From Ruegeria sp. HKCCA6707 (GTDB lineage: Bacteria; Pseudomonadota; Alphaproteobacteria; Rhodobacterales; Rhodobacteraceae), in NCBI RefSeq assembly GCF_013033515.1, contig NZ_WQEG01000015.1:1-45177 (forward strand): 45,177 bases of DNA, written 5' to 3'. Of this stretch, positions 27,742 through 36,193 are shown one piece after another (position 1 is the stretch's first letter; each line of letters opens with the position of its first letter). The translations under genes and the position numbers were made by a program. The notes beneath the pieces were generated by a model. It was not told where the DNA came from. It did no database searches and was given only the letters and a program-made list of their open reading frames with translations.

Positions 27742-28215
27742 TTACTCTGCCGCAGCAGCTTTTGTGACCGTCAGTGATCCGCCCGCTTTTTCGACTGCCT
27801 CGACGGCAGATTTCGAAGCACCGGTCACTTCCAGGTTCACTTTGGCGCTGATTTCGCCTTTGGCCAGAACGCGGACACCGTCCAGTTTGCGGCGCACCAG
27901 GCCCGAAGCAACCAGAGCGTCTTCTGTGATCGCTGCTTTAGCGTCGAGCTTGCCGGCATCGATGAATTTCTGGATCAGGCCCAGGTTGATAACGGCAAAT
28001 TCCTTGCGGTTCGGCTTGTTGAAGCCACGCTTAGGCAGGCGCTGGTACAGCGGCATCTGGCCGCCTTCATAGCCATTAATGGCCACACCCGAACGGGATT
28101 TTTGGCCCTTGATACCACGACCACCCATCTTACCCTTGCCGGAACCGGGGCCACGACCGACGCGAGTGCGTTTGGGGGCGGCGCCAGGATTGTCGCGCAA
28201 TTCGTTCAGTTTCAT
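27742..28215 (-). CDS. rplO: 50S ribosomal protein L15
   Basis: 157 residues from ATG 28215 ([22 protein letters not shown]), preceded by TAGGAGAAGCGAA. The frame stays open upstream to 28305 but without family similarity. The glycine-rich [24 protein letters not shown] region and GFEGGQ-like segment ([17 protein letters not shown]) are typical. In most bacteria rpmD lies directly upstream. Here rpmD is 2.3 kb away beyond three accessory genes and two terminators, so rplO must have its own promoter in 28216-28368 or be read through from the glycosyltransferase gene; I see only weak candidates (TTGCAT/TAGAGC near 28312-28339). Confidence 0.97.
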   Translation of the reverse strand: MKLNELRDNPGAAPKRTRVGRGPGSGKGKMGGRGIKGQKSRSGVAINGYEGGQMPLYQRLPKRGFNKPNRKEFAVINLGLIQKFIDAGKLDAKAAITEDALVASGLVRRKLDGVRVLAKGEISAKVNLEVTGASKSAVEAVEKAGGSLTVTKAAAAE

Positions 28216-28368
28216 TTCGCTTCTCCTAAGCCGGATGTGACCCCCGAAGCGTGATGGGTCAAACACGGCATTTCTTGATTTTGATTCTCGTGGAGCAAAA
28301 TCCACCGGAGCGCTCTACAGCGTTGCGACTTTCGATGCAAGTTCCGATCTTAGGCTACAGGCAATCGG

Positions 28369-29196
28369 TCAAGACCCATGCGCAAAAATCGGCGCTTCTC
28401 TGGGATCGATCCCATGCTTTGCAACCAACTGTCCGACAAGGCTGTTCGGGTCAGGTATGCCGCCGTACTTGTTGGATAAAATCGACCGCATCCGTCTGCC
28501 ATAAAAGTGAATGGACACGGTGTCCTCTTTCATAAACGCCGACAGGTCGGCACCTGGACGCGCCAATGCCCTGCGCCGCGAGAAATTCACAGGATAAAAC
28601 ACGTGTTCGGGCAAAGCGTGTTCGATTTCTTTCGTCTTCGTAAGCGCCCATGTGATCGCCTTGGGACCCCAGGCACCCCAATAGACCTCGGGCACGTTGA
28701 TGGGTTCGCCTTTTTCCTGCGCCTCTTGCAGCGGTATCCGGATACGTTTCGGGGTCCAGGGCGGTATAAGATAGGGATCTTGGGTGTAGGTATTAAGCAG
28801 CCCCAAGGCTTCGCTATCGGGCGGCATCGCAAGTACCCCAATCGCAACCTCGCCTTCGAGGTAACCATAATAATGACCGTTAGGCGTTGAAAATGGCTTT
28901 ACGCAATAGGCATCAGTATCCGCCCAGATCAGATCGGGTTCCTGCACCAACATACGATATCGAAACTTGTCAGAATGCGGTGCCGGGCTTCCGGTTCGGC
29001 CATGCGTTATTAACTCGCTGTCGGGAAGAATGGTTCTGGCGTCGCGACGCTCAACCCCGTCGGGGATGTGCGTCACATCTCCGTAGGTATAGAGGCATAC
29101 ATGCTGTCCGGCATCCAAGAACGATTTGATGCAAAGCTGCTCAAGAAAGCTAAGGGGGCCATCGACCCATAACATTCCAATCTGGTATTCCCGCAC
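28369..29196 (-). CDS. Putative glycosyltransferase with DxD motif (accessory gene in ribosomal cluster)
   Basis: 275 residues from GTG 29196; ATG 29175 and an earlier TTG at 29277 are alternatives, and none has a strong ribosome-binding site. The segment IGMLWVDGPLSFLEQLCIKSF opens a GT-A-like fold. IWADTDAYCVKPF contains the metal-binding Asp-x-Asp, the hallmark of sugar-transfer enzymes such as the capsular or alpha-1,4-glycosyltransferase-like group. No signal peptide or membrane helix is seen. The acceptor is unknown. It sits between the DUF1127 terminator and rplO, in an interval that is empty in the canonical spc operon. Confidence 0.75.
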   Translation of the reverse strand: MREYQIGMLWVDGPLSFLEQLCIKSFLDAGQHVCLYTYGDVTHIPDGVERRDARTILPDSELITHGRTGSPAPHSDKFRYRMLVQEPDLIWADTDAYCVKPFSTPNGHYYGYLEGEVAIGVLAMPPDSEALGLLNTYTQDPYLIPPWTPKRIRIPLQEAQEKGEPINVPEVYWGAWGPKAITWALTKTKEIEHALPEHVFYPVNFSRRRALARPGADLSAFMKEDTVSIHFYGRRMRSILSNKYGGIPDPNSLVGQLVAKHGIDPREAPIFAHGS

Positions 29197-29329
29197 GCTG
29201 CCGACTTTCTGCACTTGATCCGCAAAGGAGTTTCGCGGCCTGAACCAGCAGTAAGCAATTTTGCCGTCGCTGCGCAACGATCAGATTGTGAAGCAGGAGA
29301 CAGGCCGTGCTTTTGATGCTGCAAAACAA

Positions 29330-29357
29330 AAGAGGCGCCGGGGTTCCGACGCCTCTT
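29330..29357 (-). terminator. Intrinsic terminator after the DUF1127 gene
   Basis: 12-bp stem (AAGAGGCGTCGG with CCGGCGCCTCTT, one T-G pair), loop AACC, then TTTTGTTTTG on the minus strand. It begins 22 nt beyond the stop codon. Confidence 0.88.
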
Positions 29358-29378
29358 GGTGAGTGAGTGGTTTGGGTT

Positions 29379-29594
29379 TTACGCGCAATAGGCGTGATCG
29401 CGCGCGATATCCGCGATGTCGCAGCGGCGCACGCCGATATCGTTGAGCTCACGATCGCTCAGGCTCTGCAGTTCGTGGAAGGTGCGGTTGTATTCCGCCG
29501 ACCGTGCGCGGGCTTCTTTGACGCGCTCGACAAGTGCTGCAAACCGGGCGCTCAGGCCAAATCCGTTATGTGTCAGTGTAGCTGTATGTGCCAT
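29379..29594 (-). CDS. DUF1127 domain-containing small protein
   Basis: 71 residues. The C-terminal LQSLSDRELNDIGVRRCDI is the conserved DUF1127 (YjiS-like) motif, which comes after a basic amphipathic helix with RARSAEYNRTFHEL. These short proteins are widespread in alphaproteobacteria, and some act as small RNA-binding or phosphate/stress-linked regulators. The function here is not known. It has its own terminator and a 388-nt upstream gap, so it is probably transcribed alone. Confidence 0.88.
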   Translation of the reverse strand: MAHTATLTHNGFGLSARFAALVERVKEARARSAEYNRTFHELQSLSDRELNDIGVRRCDIADIARDHAYCA

Positions 29595-29982
29595 ATTTCT
29601 ATTCCTTTCTGTACCGAGGCGTATTCCCCGGGCGTTTCCATTTGTTCCTTTTGGGACAAGGCTCAGATAGGAGTGCTTGGCAGCGCTAACAACACAGGTT
29701 TCGGTCTAGCCGTTATGCGTTTTGGGTATGGCGCGAGGTCAGTATTGATCAGTCTTCGTTGCTACTTTTGGCAACGGCACGGCCGCCTGGATTATTATGC
29801 GAACTCGACTTTACGTGCGTCACTGCAACAGTGAAAAGCAGTTTTTCTATGGGGTTTTCATGAACCAAATGTTCAGAAAAAAGAACTGAATGCGTGTGTC
29901 CAGACCACTGCTTAGATCGCTCGTCGGCGATGGCGGTTAATTCCATCTATGGGTGCGGTCCGGGAAGCAAACGAACTGTTCA
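29595..29982. other. Gene-free gap between the HlyU-family and DUF1127 genes
   Basis: This stretch is visibly more AT-rich than its surroundings, with no open frame resembling a protein. It must contain the DUF1127 promoter. Small inverted repeats are visible (CGTTGC/GCAACG at 29757-29776; CACTG/CAGTG near 29820) but no assignable operator. No clear terminator for the HlyU-family gene was found. Confidence 0.5.
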
Positions 29983-30252
29983 CTAGTCGAACATGCGCTC
30001 GCCCTGTTCGTCAATCACCTGTTTCGCCTTGGCGATGCTGACGCTTTCGGCCTGATCCCGACTTTCAAAGACATCTGCCCGGATCATTGTATGGGTCTTG
30101 CGGTCTCCGTCGATGCTCTTTTCAATGCGCGCCATCAGGCGGAACTTGTTGCCCTCGGCCATCAAGTCGGGGAAAATCTCGAACTCTTTGTAAAAAACCG
30201 GCTCGGGCTTGGACTTTTCTGCGCCACCGAAGAGTTTAGACAATAGAGACAT
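29983..30252 (-). CDS. HlyU-family protein
   Basis: 89 residues from ATG 30252 (MSLLSKLFGG), preceded by AAAAGGAGCGGCCCG. A longer open frame upstream is not family-like. The body YKEFEIFPDLMAEGNKFRLMARIEK, HTMIRADVFESRDQAE and KAKQVIDEQGERMF follows the HlyU pattern. HlyU was named as a transcriptional regulator of Vibrio hemolysin. The alphaproteobacterial short form has no clear DNA-binding helix and its role is open. It is the first accessory gene after the rpmD terminator. Confidence 0.85.
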   Translation of the reverse strand: MSLLSKLFGGAEKSKPEPVFYKEFEIFPDLMAEGNKFRLMARIEKSIDGDRKTHTMIRADVFESRDQAESVSIAKAKQVIDEQGERMFD

Positions 30253-30562
30253 CGGGCCGCTCCTTTTAGCGTTGCGTAGGTCAGAGACTAGCGCCGATCG
30301 TTGGGTTGGTGAAGCGTGTTGTACACTCTTGTTGAAGGGATCCTGGACCCAAAAGCGCTTTCCTTGATTGGTCAAAACCTTGGTATTGGCAGCGACGATC
30401 CAAACCCTTGAAAAAACTATGGTGAACACGGGCCCTTCACTGAACTCGACCTGACGCCAACACAGGTTCTGCCTCAATCCACCTGAGCTCTATGCAAACA
30501 GATAAACAAAAAACGCCCCCGACGTCGTCGAGAGCGTTTCAAGTTCTACAAAGAATTCGCGT
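30253..30562. other. Gap between rpmD and the HlyU-family gene
   Basis: Apart from the rpmD terminator (30504-30538) and the ribosome-binding site of the HlyU-family gene, I see no gene. Open frames across it are unlike known proteins. A promoter for the HlyU-family gene is expected, but no good -35/-10 pair is visible. Confidence 0.45.
30504..30538 (-). terminator. Intrinsic terminator after rpmD
   Basis: 11-bp stem (AACGCTCTCGA with TCGGGGGCGTT, two T-G pairs), 5-nt loop, followed by TTTTTTGTTT. It lies 25 nt past the rpmD stop and separates the rpmC-rpmD segment from everything downstream. Confidence 0.9.
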
Positions 30563-30751
30563 TTAGCCGCGTTCTTCGATGATCTCGACCAGATGCGGGA
30601 TCTTGTTGACCATACCGCGGACCGAAGGGGTGTCTTCCAGTTCGCGGGTTTTGTGCATCTTGTTCAGGCCCAGACCGATCAGGGTTGCGCGCTGTTCGGC
30701 GGGGCGGCGGATCGGGGAACCGATCTGCTTGACGACGATGGTTTTAGCCAT
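30563..30751 (-). CDS. rpmD: 50S ribosomal protein L30
   Basis: 62 residues: [52 protein letters not shown] is the complete L30 fold (ferredoxin-like, 23S rRNA-binding). It is 12 nt after rpsE. The operon ends here with a terminator instead of continuing into rplO. Confidence 0.98.
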   Translation of the reverse strand: MAKTIVVKQIGSPIRRPAEQRATLIGLGLNKMHKTRELEDTPSVRGMVNKIPHLVEIIEERG

Positions 30752-30763
30752 GGTTCGCTCTCC

Positions 30764-31333
30764 TTACGCTTCAGCTTCGGCGGCAGCCGGTGCTTCGTCC
30801 CGCTTGGGCAGGATGTCAGCAACTTTCTTGCCACGACGCGCGGCGACTGAACGGGGGCTCTGCTCTTTTTGCAGGCCGTTCATGGTGGCGCGGATCATGT
30901 TATAGGGGTTCTGTGAGCCCAGCGACTTGGACACAACGTCCTTGACGCCCAGCATTTCGAACACAGCACGCATCGGACCACCGGCGATGATACCAGTACC
31001 TTCAGGTGCGGTGCGCATGACCACTTTACCGGCGCCGTGACGGCCCTCGATGTCGTGGTGCAGGGTACGACCTTCGCGCAGCTGCACGCGGATCATCTGA
31101 CGCTTGGCCTGTTCAGTGGCCTTGCGGATCGCCTCGGGTACTTCTTTCGCTTTACCCTTGCCAAAGCCCACACGGCCTTTCTGATCGCCGACAACCACCA
31201 GAGCGGCGAAGCCAAAGCGCTTACCACCTTTTACGGTTTTCGACACACGGTTGATGGCGACCAGACGGTCGGCAAATTCCGGTGCTTCCTCACGGTCGCG
31301 GCCACGGCCCCGACGGTTTTCACGTTCTGCCAT
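30764..31333 (-). CDS. rpsE: 30S ribosomal protein S5
   Basis: 189 residues. The double-stranded RNA-binding-like N-terminal domain begins [42 protein letters not shown] and the C-terminal [36 protein letters not shown] complete it. S5 helps translational fidelity at the mRNA entry channel. It is separated from rplR by 174 nt rather than the usual few bases; that gap contains a repeat-like palindrome. Confidence 0.98.
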   Translation of the reverse strand: MAERENRRGRGRDREEAPEFADRLVAINRVSKTVKGGKRFGFAALVVVGDQKGRVGFGKGKAKEVPEAIRKATEQAKRQMIRVQLREGRTLHHDIEGRHGAGKVVMRTAPEGTGIIAGGPMRAVFEMLGVKDVVSKSLGSQNPYNMIRATMNGLQKEQSPRSVAARRGKKVADILPKRDEAPAAAEAEA

Positions 31334-31457
31334 TTGGCATCCCTTTTCTCATGTGGCGCTCTCGGCGCCGTTTGCTTCAATCCAAGTGAGCCCCGACTGT
31401 CGCCGAGGCCCCCGGATCATCGGGGCGGATCGAAACCCGCCCGCAATCTTTGATATC

Positions 31458-31500
31458 GCGCATCTTGATCCGAAAACCGTTACCCAGTTTTCGGGATGCG
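31458..31500. repeat. REP-like imperfect palindrome between rplR and rpsE
   Basis: Outer arms GCGCAT/ATGCGC and inner arms ATCCGAAAAC/GTTTTCGGGAT (one-base bulge) flank CGTTACCCA. It resembles short dispersed palindromes with the CCGAAAACCG core that are common in alphaproteobacterial genomes (from memory). It lies in the transcribed strand of the operon and would fold into a hairpin in the mRNA. Confidence 0.5.
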
Positions 31501-31507
31501 CTTGGTC

Positions 31508-31867
31508 TTAGATCTTAAGACCACCTTCACGCGCGGCGTCGGCGACTGCCTTCACCTTGCCGTGGAACAGGAAGCCCCCACGATCGAAATAGGCCTCTTC
31601 GACGCCAGCCTTCTTGGCACGCTCGGCGATGGCCGCGCCCACTTTGGTGGCCGCTTCGATGTTGTTCTTGCCGACAACGCCCAGATCCTTTTCCAGGGTC
31701 GAGGCCGAGGCCAGAGTCACACCGCGCACATCGTCGATCAGCTGAACAGAGATGTTCTTGTTCGAGCGGTGGATCGACAGGCGCACTCGGCCTGCATTGA
31801 CCTTGCGAAGTTTGTTCCGAACGCGCAGGCGGCGCTTCAGAAACAGGGTTCTTTTGCTGTTTGCCAT
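31508..31867 (-). CDS. rplR: 50S ribosomal protein L18
   Basis: 119 residues, beginning [52 protein letters not shown] and [28 protein letters not shown] are the L18 core. L18 binds 5S rRNA. It is 11 nt after rplF. Confidence 0.98.
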   Translation of the reverse strand: MANSKRTLFLKRRLRVRNKLRKVNAGRVRLSIHRSNKNISVQLIDDVRGVTLASASTLEKDLGVVGKNNIEAATKVGAAIAERAKKAGVEEAYFDRGGFLFHGKVKAVADAAREGGLKI

Positions 31868-31878
31868 TTTCTGCGTCC

Positions 31879-32412
31879 TTACTTCTTCTTGCCTTCCTTG
31901 CGGAAGATGAACTCGCCCTTATAGCGGATGCCCTTGCCTTTATACGGCTCGGGACGGCGCCACTCGCGGATTTTGGCCGCGGTTTCGCCCACCAGCTGCT
32001 GGTCGATGCCTTCCACAACGATTTCGGTCTGCTTCGGCGCGGTGATGGTGACACCTTCCGGGGCAGTGAAATCAACATCGTGGCTGTAGCCCAGGTTCAG
32101 CTTCAGGGTATTGCCCTGCATCTGAGCCCGGTAACCAACACCCTGGATCTCCAGCTCTTTTTTGAAGCCAGTCGTCACACCGGTCACCAGATTGGCAACC
32201 ATAGTGCGGCTCATGCCCCATTGCTGGCGGGCACGCTTTGACATGCCACGGGGGTCGATCTTGACCACGTTGTCTTCAACCGACAGCGTCACGTCGTCGG
32301 TGGCGGTAAAGCTGCGGGTGCCTTTCGGACCCTTCACTTCGATGGTCTGACCCGACACAGAGGCGGTAACGCCGCTGGGCAGCTCGACCGGTTTTTTACC
32401 AATACGAGACAT
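31879..32412 (-). CDS. rplF: 50S ribosomal protein L6
   Basis: 177 residues, [15 protein letters not shown] at the start, with the duplicated L6 fold and the C-terminal signature [19 protein letters not shown]6 sits near the sarcin-ricin loop and factor-binding site. It is 11 nt after rpsH. Confidence 0.99.
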   Translation of the reverse strand: MSRIGKKPVELPSGVTASVSGQTIEVKGPKGTRSFTATDDVTLSVEDNVVKIDPRGMSKRARQQWGMSRTMVANLVTGVTTGFKKELEIQGVGYRAQMQGNTLKLNLGYSHDVDFTAPEGVTITAPKQTEIVVEGIDQQLVGETAAKIREWRRPEPYKGKGIRYKGEFIFRKEGKKK

Positions 32413-32423
32413 TGCAGACCTCC

Positions 32424-32816
32424 TTAGAAGACGGTGCAGAGCACTTCGCCGCCAACATTGTTGGAGCGCGCGTTTGCGTCCGACATCACACCTTTCGGAG
32501 TGCTGACAATCGACACGCCCAGACCCTGACGGACCTGCGGGATGTCATTGACGCCCATGTAGACGCGACGACCGGGCTTGGAAACCCGCTTCAGCTCGCG
32601 AATAACAGGGGTGCCTTCGTAGTATTTCAGGCTGATTTCAATGGCCGGATGACCGTTTTCACCGGTCGTCTTTTCATAGCCACGGATGTAGCCTTCGTCC
32701 GCCAGCACGTCCAGAACCCAACCGCGCAGCTTGGATGCCGGGGTGGATACGGTGGACTTGCCGCGCATTTGCGCGTTGCGGATACGGGTGAGCATATCGC
32801 CGATAGGATCATTCAT
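32424..32816 (-). CDS. rpsH: 30S ribosomal protein S8
   Basis: 130 residues, [30 protein letters not shown] at the N-terminus and the C-terminal [34 protein letters not shown]8 binds 16S rRNA helix 21 and represses the spc operon in E. coli; whether that control exists here cannot be told. It is 13 nt after rpsN. Confidence 0.99.
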   Translation of the reverse strand: MNDPIGDMLTRIRNAQMRGKSTVSTPASKLRGWVLDVLADEGYIRGYEKTTGENGHPAIEISLKYYEGTPVIRELKRVSKPGRRVYMGVNDIPQVRQGLGVSIVSTPKGVMSDANARSNNVGGEVLCTVF

Positions 32817-32829
32817 ATCTATGTCTCCC

Positions 32830-33135
32830 TTACCAGCTCGATTTCACCATGCCGGGGATCTGACCAGCAGAACCCAGCTCGCGCAGCGCGATACGGCTGA
32901 CCTTGAGCTTACGATAGTAAGCGTGGGGACGACCGGTCAGCTGACAACGGTTGTGCAGACGGGTAGCCGAGCTGTTGCGCGGCAGTTTCGCCAGTTTCAG
33001 ACGCGCTTTGAAACGCTCTTCCATCGGCTTGCTCTCGTCATTCGCGATTTCTTTCAGCTCGGCACGCTTTGCGGCATATTTGGCCACCAGGCGTTCGCGC
33101 TTCTTCTCGCGTTCGATCATTGCTTTTTTAGCCAT
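32830..33135 (-). CDS. rpsN: 30S ribosomal protein S14 (zinc-independent long form)
   Basis: 101 residues, starting [17 protein letters not shown]. It has the long-form length and [40 protein letters not shown] end. No CxxC pairs are present, so it is the zinc-independent type. It is 19 nt after rplE. Confidence 0.98.
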   Translation of the reverse strand: MAKKAMIEREKKRERLVAKYAAKRAELKEIANDESKPMEERFKARLKLAKLPRNSSATRLHNRCQLTGRPHAYYRKLKVSRIALRELGSAGQIPGMVKSSW

Positions 33136-33154
33136 GTCTTAATCCTCCGGGCGC

Positions 33155-33715
33155 TTACGCGTTGAACGGCATGTTGAACGCTTTCAACAGGCTTTTCGCT
33201 TCAGCGTCGGTTTTCGCTGTGGTGGCAATTACGATATCCAGGCCCCAGACCTCATCGACCTTGTCGAAGTCGATCTCGGGGAACACGATGTGCTCTTTCA
33301 TGCCCATGGCAAAGTTGCCACGACCATCGAACGAGGGTTTCACACCGCGGAAGTCGCGCACGCGCGGCAGCGCGATGGTGATCAGACGATCCAGGAATTC
33401 ATACATCCGGTCACCGCGCAGGGTCACTTTGGCACCCAGCGGCATGTCTTCACGGACGCGGAAACCCGCAATCGATTTCTTCGCCTTGGTTGCAACCGCC
33501 TGCTGACCTGCAATCGCGGTCAGATCTTCGACAGCAGCTTTTGCTTTCTTCGAGTCCTTAACGGCCTCGGCACCACAACCGATGTTCAGAACGATTTTCT
33601 CCAGCTTGGGCAGCTGCATGTCGTTCTTATAGCCGAACTCTTCTTTCAGAGCGGCGCGGATGGTTTCAGCGTACTGAGCTTTCAGACGCGGGGTATAGTT
33701 TGCGGTATCAAGCAT
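33155..33715 (-). CDS. rplE: 50S ribosomal protein L5
   Basis: 186 residues with [43 protein letters not shown], the [10 protein letters not shown] loop and a final [14 protein letters not shown]5 binds 5S rRNA and contacts P-site tRNA. Its start overlaps the rplX stop by 8 nt, implying coupled translation. Confidence 0.99.
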   Translation of the reverse strand: MLDTANYTPRLKAQYAETIRAALKEEFGYKNDMQLPKLEKIVLNIGCGAEAVKDSKKAKAAVEDLTAIAGQQAVATKAKKSIAGFRVREDMPLGAKVTLRGDRMYEFLDRLITIALPRVRDFRGVKPSFDGRGNFAMGMKEHIVFPEIDFDKVDEVWGLDIVIATTAKTDAEAKSLLKAFNMPFNA

Positions 33716-34019
33716 CGATCACGTCCCCCGTGGTCTTGGCAAAACGTACCTTCTTGTCACCTTCCATACGGAAGCCAACGCGGGTTGCTTTGCCGTTTGC
33801 GTCCAGCAGAGCCAGGTTCGAAAGGTCAATCGGGTTTGCCTGAGGCAGACGACCACCTTGCGAATTCTGGGTCTGGCGGGTGTGGCGGATGGCGATGTTG
33901 ATGCCATCGACAACAGCTTTACCGGCTTTTGGGTCAACCGAGGAAATGGTTCCCTCTTTGCCCTTGTCCTTGCCAGCCAGTACGACGACCTTGTCGCCTT
34001 TGCGGAGTTTAGCAGCCAT
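33708..34019 (-). CDS. rplX: 50S ribosomal protein L24
   Basis: 103 residues; [24 protein letters not shown] is the KOW motif. [29 protein letters not shown] is the conserved middle, and [18 protein letters not shown] the end. L24 initiates large-subunit assembly. It is 2 nt after rplN. Confidence 0.98.
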   Translation of the reverse strand: MAAKLRKGDKVVVLAGKDKGKEGTISSVDPKAGKAVVDGINIAIRHTRQTQNSQGGRLPQANPIDLSNLALLDANGKATRVGFRMEGDKKVRFAKTTGDVIDA

Positions 34020-34021
34020 GA

Positions 34022-34390
34022 TTACAGCACCTCCGGAGCCAGCGAGATGATTTTCATGAAGTTCTTGCCGCGCAGTTCACGCACAACGGGGCCAAAGATA
34101 CGGGTACCGATCGGCTCGTTGTTGTTGTTCAGGATGACGGCGGCGTTACGATCGAAACGGATCGCGGTGCCGTCTTCGCGACGGACTTCCTTGGCGGTGC
34201 GCACGACGACGGCCTTGCGGACGTCCCCTTTTTTCACGCGGCCGCGCGGGATGGCTTCCTTCACCGAGACGACAATGATGTCGCCAACGGAGGCGTATTT
34301 ACGCTTGGAACCACCCAGGACCTTGATGCACTGAACTCGGCGAGCGCCAGAGTTGTCAGCAACATCCAGATTGGTCTGCATCTGGATCAT
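34022..34390 (-). CDS. rplN: 50S ribosomal protein L14
   Basis: 122 residues, [28 protein letters not shown] at the start and [27 protein letters not shown] at the end, the full universal L14. It forms bridge B8 at the subunit interface. A 75-nt gap separates it from rpsQ. Confidence 0.99.
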   Translation of the reverse strand: MIQMQTNLDVADNSGARRVQCIKVLGGSKRKYASVGDIIVVSVKEAIPRGRVKKGDVRKAVVVRTAKEVRREDGTAIRFDRNAAVILNNNNEPIGTRIFGPVVRELRGKNFMKIISLAPEVL

Positions 34391-34465
34391 GTGGTTTCTC
34401 CCGACCTGTGGGGGCTGTTCTGTTTAGGTCCCCCAGGGTTTCGACAAATGAAAAGTCCCGGTGGC

Positions 34466-34696
34466 TTACGCCTCCAGAACTTCCCAACGTTTCGTCTTCG
34501 ATTTCGGCGCGCATTCGATGATGCGAACGGTGTCACCGACCTTGAAGGCGTTCTTTTCATCGTGAGCCCGGTATTTCTTGGACTTACGAATGGTTTTCTT
34601 CAGAACCGGATGCGTAAAGCGGCGCTCGACGGATACGGTTACAGTCTGTTCGTTGGCGTCGCTGGTCACGGTGCCTTGCAGGATACGCTTGGGCAT
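34466..34696 (-). CDS. rpsQ: 30S ribosomal protein S17
   Basis: 76 residues: [46 protein letters not shown] and [22 protein letters not shown] give the OB-fold of S17. It binds 16S rRNA early in assembly. It is 4 nt after rpmC. Confidence 0.98.
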   Translation of the reverse strand: MPKRILQGTVTSDANEQTVTVSVERRFTHPVLKKTIRKSKKYRAHDEKNAFKVGDTVRIIECAPKSKTKRWEVLEA

Positions 34697-34700
34697 CTGA

Positions 34701-34907
34701 TTACTCCTCGGATGCCGCAGCAGCGGCCTTTTCGTTCAGAATGGTTTTGACGCGGGCAGCGTTGCGGCGGGCCGCTTTGATACCAGCAGTGTTTTCCAGC
34801 TGACCGGTGGCCTGTTGAAAGCGCAGGTTAAAGCTTTCTTTCTTCAGGTTGGCCAGTTCCTCGCGGAGCTGGTCCGGGGTCTTGTCACGCAGTTCTTGGG
34901 CGTTCAT
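34701..34907 (-). CDS. rpmC: 50S ribosomal protein L29
   Basis: 68 residues: [39 protein letters not shown] is the two-helix L29 core near the tunnel exit. A short Ala-rich tail follows. A ribosome-binding site (AAAGGAAAAAGGCG) precedes the start. In the canonical S10 operon rpmC directly follows rplP. Here 1.3 kb of accessory DNA intervenes and the gene has its own candidate promoter. Confidence 0.98.
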   Translation of the reverse strand: MNAQELRDKTPDQLREELANLKKESFNLRFQQATGQLENTAGIKAARRNAARVKTILNEKAAAAASEE

Positions 34908-35025
34908 CGCCTTTTTCCTTTGCTCAAAACACCAGAAGGCCCCCTTACAGGGTCACCTTGGACCTGGTGGATGAATGATAGACATACGAATCGCCCGACA
35001 TAGCCGGGAGATCGCAGGATGCCGC

Positions 35026-35054
35026 CGTATAAGGGTTAAGGGGGTGGGTGGCAA
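35026..35054 (-). promoter_or_regulatory. Candidate promoter of the rpmC-rpmD segment
   Basis: On the minus strand: TTGCCA (35054-35049), 17-nt C-rich spacer CCCACCCCCTTAACCCT, TATACG (35031-35026). It lies 119 nt before the rpmC ATG. The spacer closely resembles that of the rplB candidate promoter. Confidence 0.6.
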
Positions 35055-35098
35055 GAGGAAGTTTGGGGAAACCGAATGTCCTGAAACCCATCTCCGGT

Positions 35099-35317
35099 TC
35101 AAGAAGGCTTACAAGCGTCCAACACCTGCAAGAACACAAAAAATGTGCCGCCGATTGTCCCTGCCCCAACTAACAACTCAAGCGTAGTTACGTTGCCAGA
35201 GCCCCGCAGTCCGATAAGTACCATTATGCTCTCACGAAAGTTCCAGCCTGTTCGATGTGAAATCAATACAAACAGCACCAATACCCCAACCCAGAACACC
35301 GGTGTCGCAGCTTCCAT
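35099..35317 (-). CDS. Small hypothetical membrane protein
   Basis: 72 residues from ATG 35317, with AGG ten bases upstream; the frame could also begin at 35365, overlapping the oxygenase gene. There are two hydrophobic segments, about residues 6-22 (VFWVGVLVLFVLI) and 46-66 (LELLVGAGTIGGTFFVFL), joined by a basic loop. I do not recognise a family. It follows the oxygenase gene by 19 nt and may be co-expressed with it. Its coding status rests on the membrane-like pattern and spacing only. Confidence 0.5.
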   Translation of the reverse strand: MEAATPVFWVGVLVLFVLISHRTGWNFRESIMVLIGLRGSGNVTTLELLVGAGTIGGTFFVFLQVLDACKPS

Positions 35318-35336
35318 TGATTGCCTGATACAAGGA

Positions 35337-35957
35337 TTAATCCCACTTGTAGTTAAAGCTGACACTGATCCGCTCGTCCTCGGCCATGTTCATCGGCACC
35401 TCATGCCGCAGCCAGCTTTCCCACAGCAAGACGTCGCCGACCTGCGGCTTCATATAGATGAACGACTGCAAATCCCGCCGCCCGCCTTTGATCCGCGTCG
35501 GCGCGGCCATCATGCGGCCTGAACGCGGGTCTTCCAGTTTCAACGCGCTGGCCCCTTCGGGCATCGCCACATAGGTCGTGCCCGAGATCACGCTGTGCGG
35601 GTGGATATGGCTGGAATGCATCCCGCCTTCAGGCAGTATATTGATCCACAGGTCCTCCAGCTTCAGCGCGCCCTCGCCCAGATCGAATTCCAGATCTTTC
35701 GCAAAGGCTGCGACATGTTGATCCAGAACTGAAACCAGATCCGCAAAGATCGGAAACCGCCAGGGCAGATCGGTCAACGAGGCATAGCTGGTATAGCCGG
35801 GATAGCCGTTTTCCTCGCACCACTCCTGCCCTGCCTCATCGTCCTCGGCGATGACGAGGCACGAATTTTCCAACTCCTCGGCGTCGATCTTCGGATCGAA
35901 CTCGGACAGGGCTGCACGGTAAAGACGGGTAACGAAGAGCGATTCAATCTGGGCCAT
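35337..35957 (-). CDS. Putative 2OG-Fe(II) oxygenase (TIGR02466/PF13759-like)
   Basis: 206 residues. The central part LWINILPEGGMHSSHIHPHSVISGTTYV carries clustered histidines suited to iron binding. LRHEVPMN supplies the distal histidine, and RISVSFNYKW ends the double-stranded beta-helix with an Arg suited to bind 2-oxoglutarate. The N-terminal IESLFVTRLYRAAL is also typical of this family. It should hydroxylate an unknown substrate. It lies directly after rplP beyond a terminator. A ribosomal substrate is an attractive but untested idea, because the unrelated oxygenase YcfD/RoxA modifies L16 in E. coli. Confidence 0.8.
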   Translation of the reverse strand: MAQIESLFVTRLYRAALSEFDPKIDAEELENSCLVIAEDDEAGQEWCEENGYPGYTSYASLTDLPWRFPIFADLVSVLDQHVAAFAKDLEFDLGEGALKLEDLWINILPEGGMHSSHIHPHSVISGTTYVAMPEGASALKLEDPRSGRMMAAPTRIKGGRRDLQSFIYMKPQVGDVLLWESWLRHEVPMNMAEDERISVSFNYKWD

Positions 35958-36002
35958 GGGCCCGCTTTATATCAGCCGCGCGCCCTTGGCGATGGGTGTT
36001 TT

Positions 36003-36125
36003 GCGAGGCTCTGCCTCGCGCTCCGGGATTTTTTTAGCCAGATGAAGAACGGATCCTGTCTTCTTCTGTTCAAAAATACCTCAGGGGAGGCGCGGCTTGC
36101 CGCGGCGGGGGCAGCGCCCCCCCCA
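36003..36125. repeat. Probable dispersed repeat of roseobacter type
   Basis: The segment starts with a perfect hairpin GCGAGGC-TCT-GCCTCGC (36003-36019). It continues through a GAAGA...GGATCC...TCTTC imperfect palindrome and a CAAAAATACCTC stretch, and ends in a GGGGG/CCCCC inverted repeat before CAAAAAG. I recall many near-identical copies in Rhodobacteraceae intergenic regions; no second copy is visible in this window. It is non-coding. Confidence 0.45.
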
Positions 36126-36160
36126 AAAAGTAGACCCCCGCCGGTTTCCCGACGGGGGTC
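36126..36160 (-). terminator. Intrinsic terminator after rplP
   Basis: 12-bp stem (GACCCCCGTCGG with CCGGCGGGGGTC), GAAA tetraloop, then TACTTTTTG on the minus strand. It is 34 nt past the rplP stop and ends the rplB-rplP segment. Confidence 0.88.
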
Positions 36161-36193
36161 AATCTTGTCACGAACGGGGGTACCCCAGATCGC

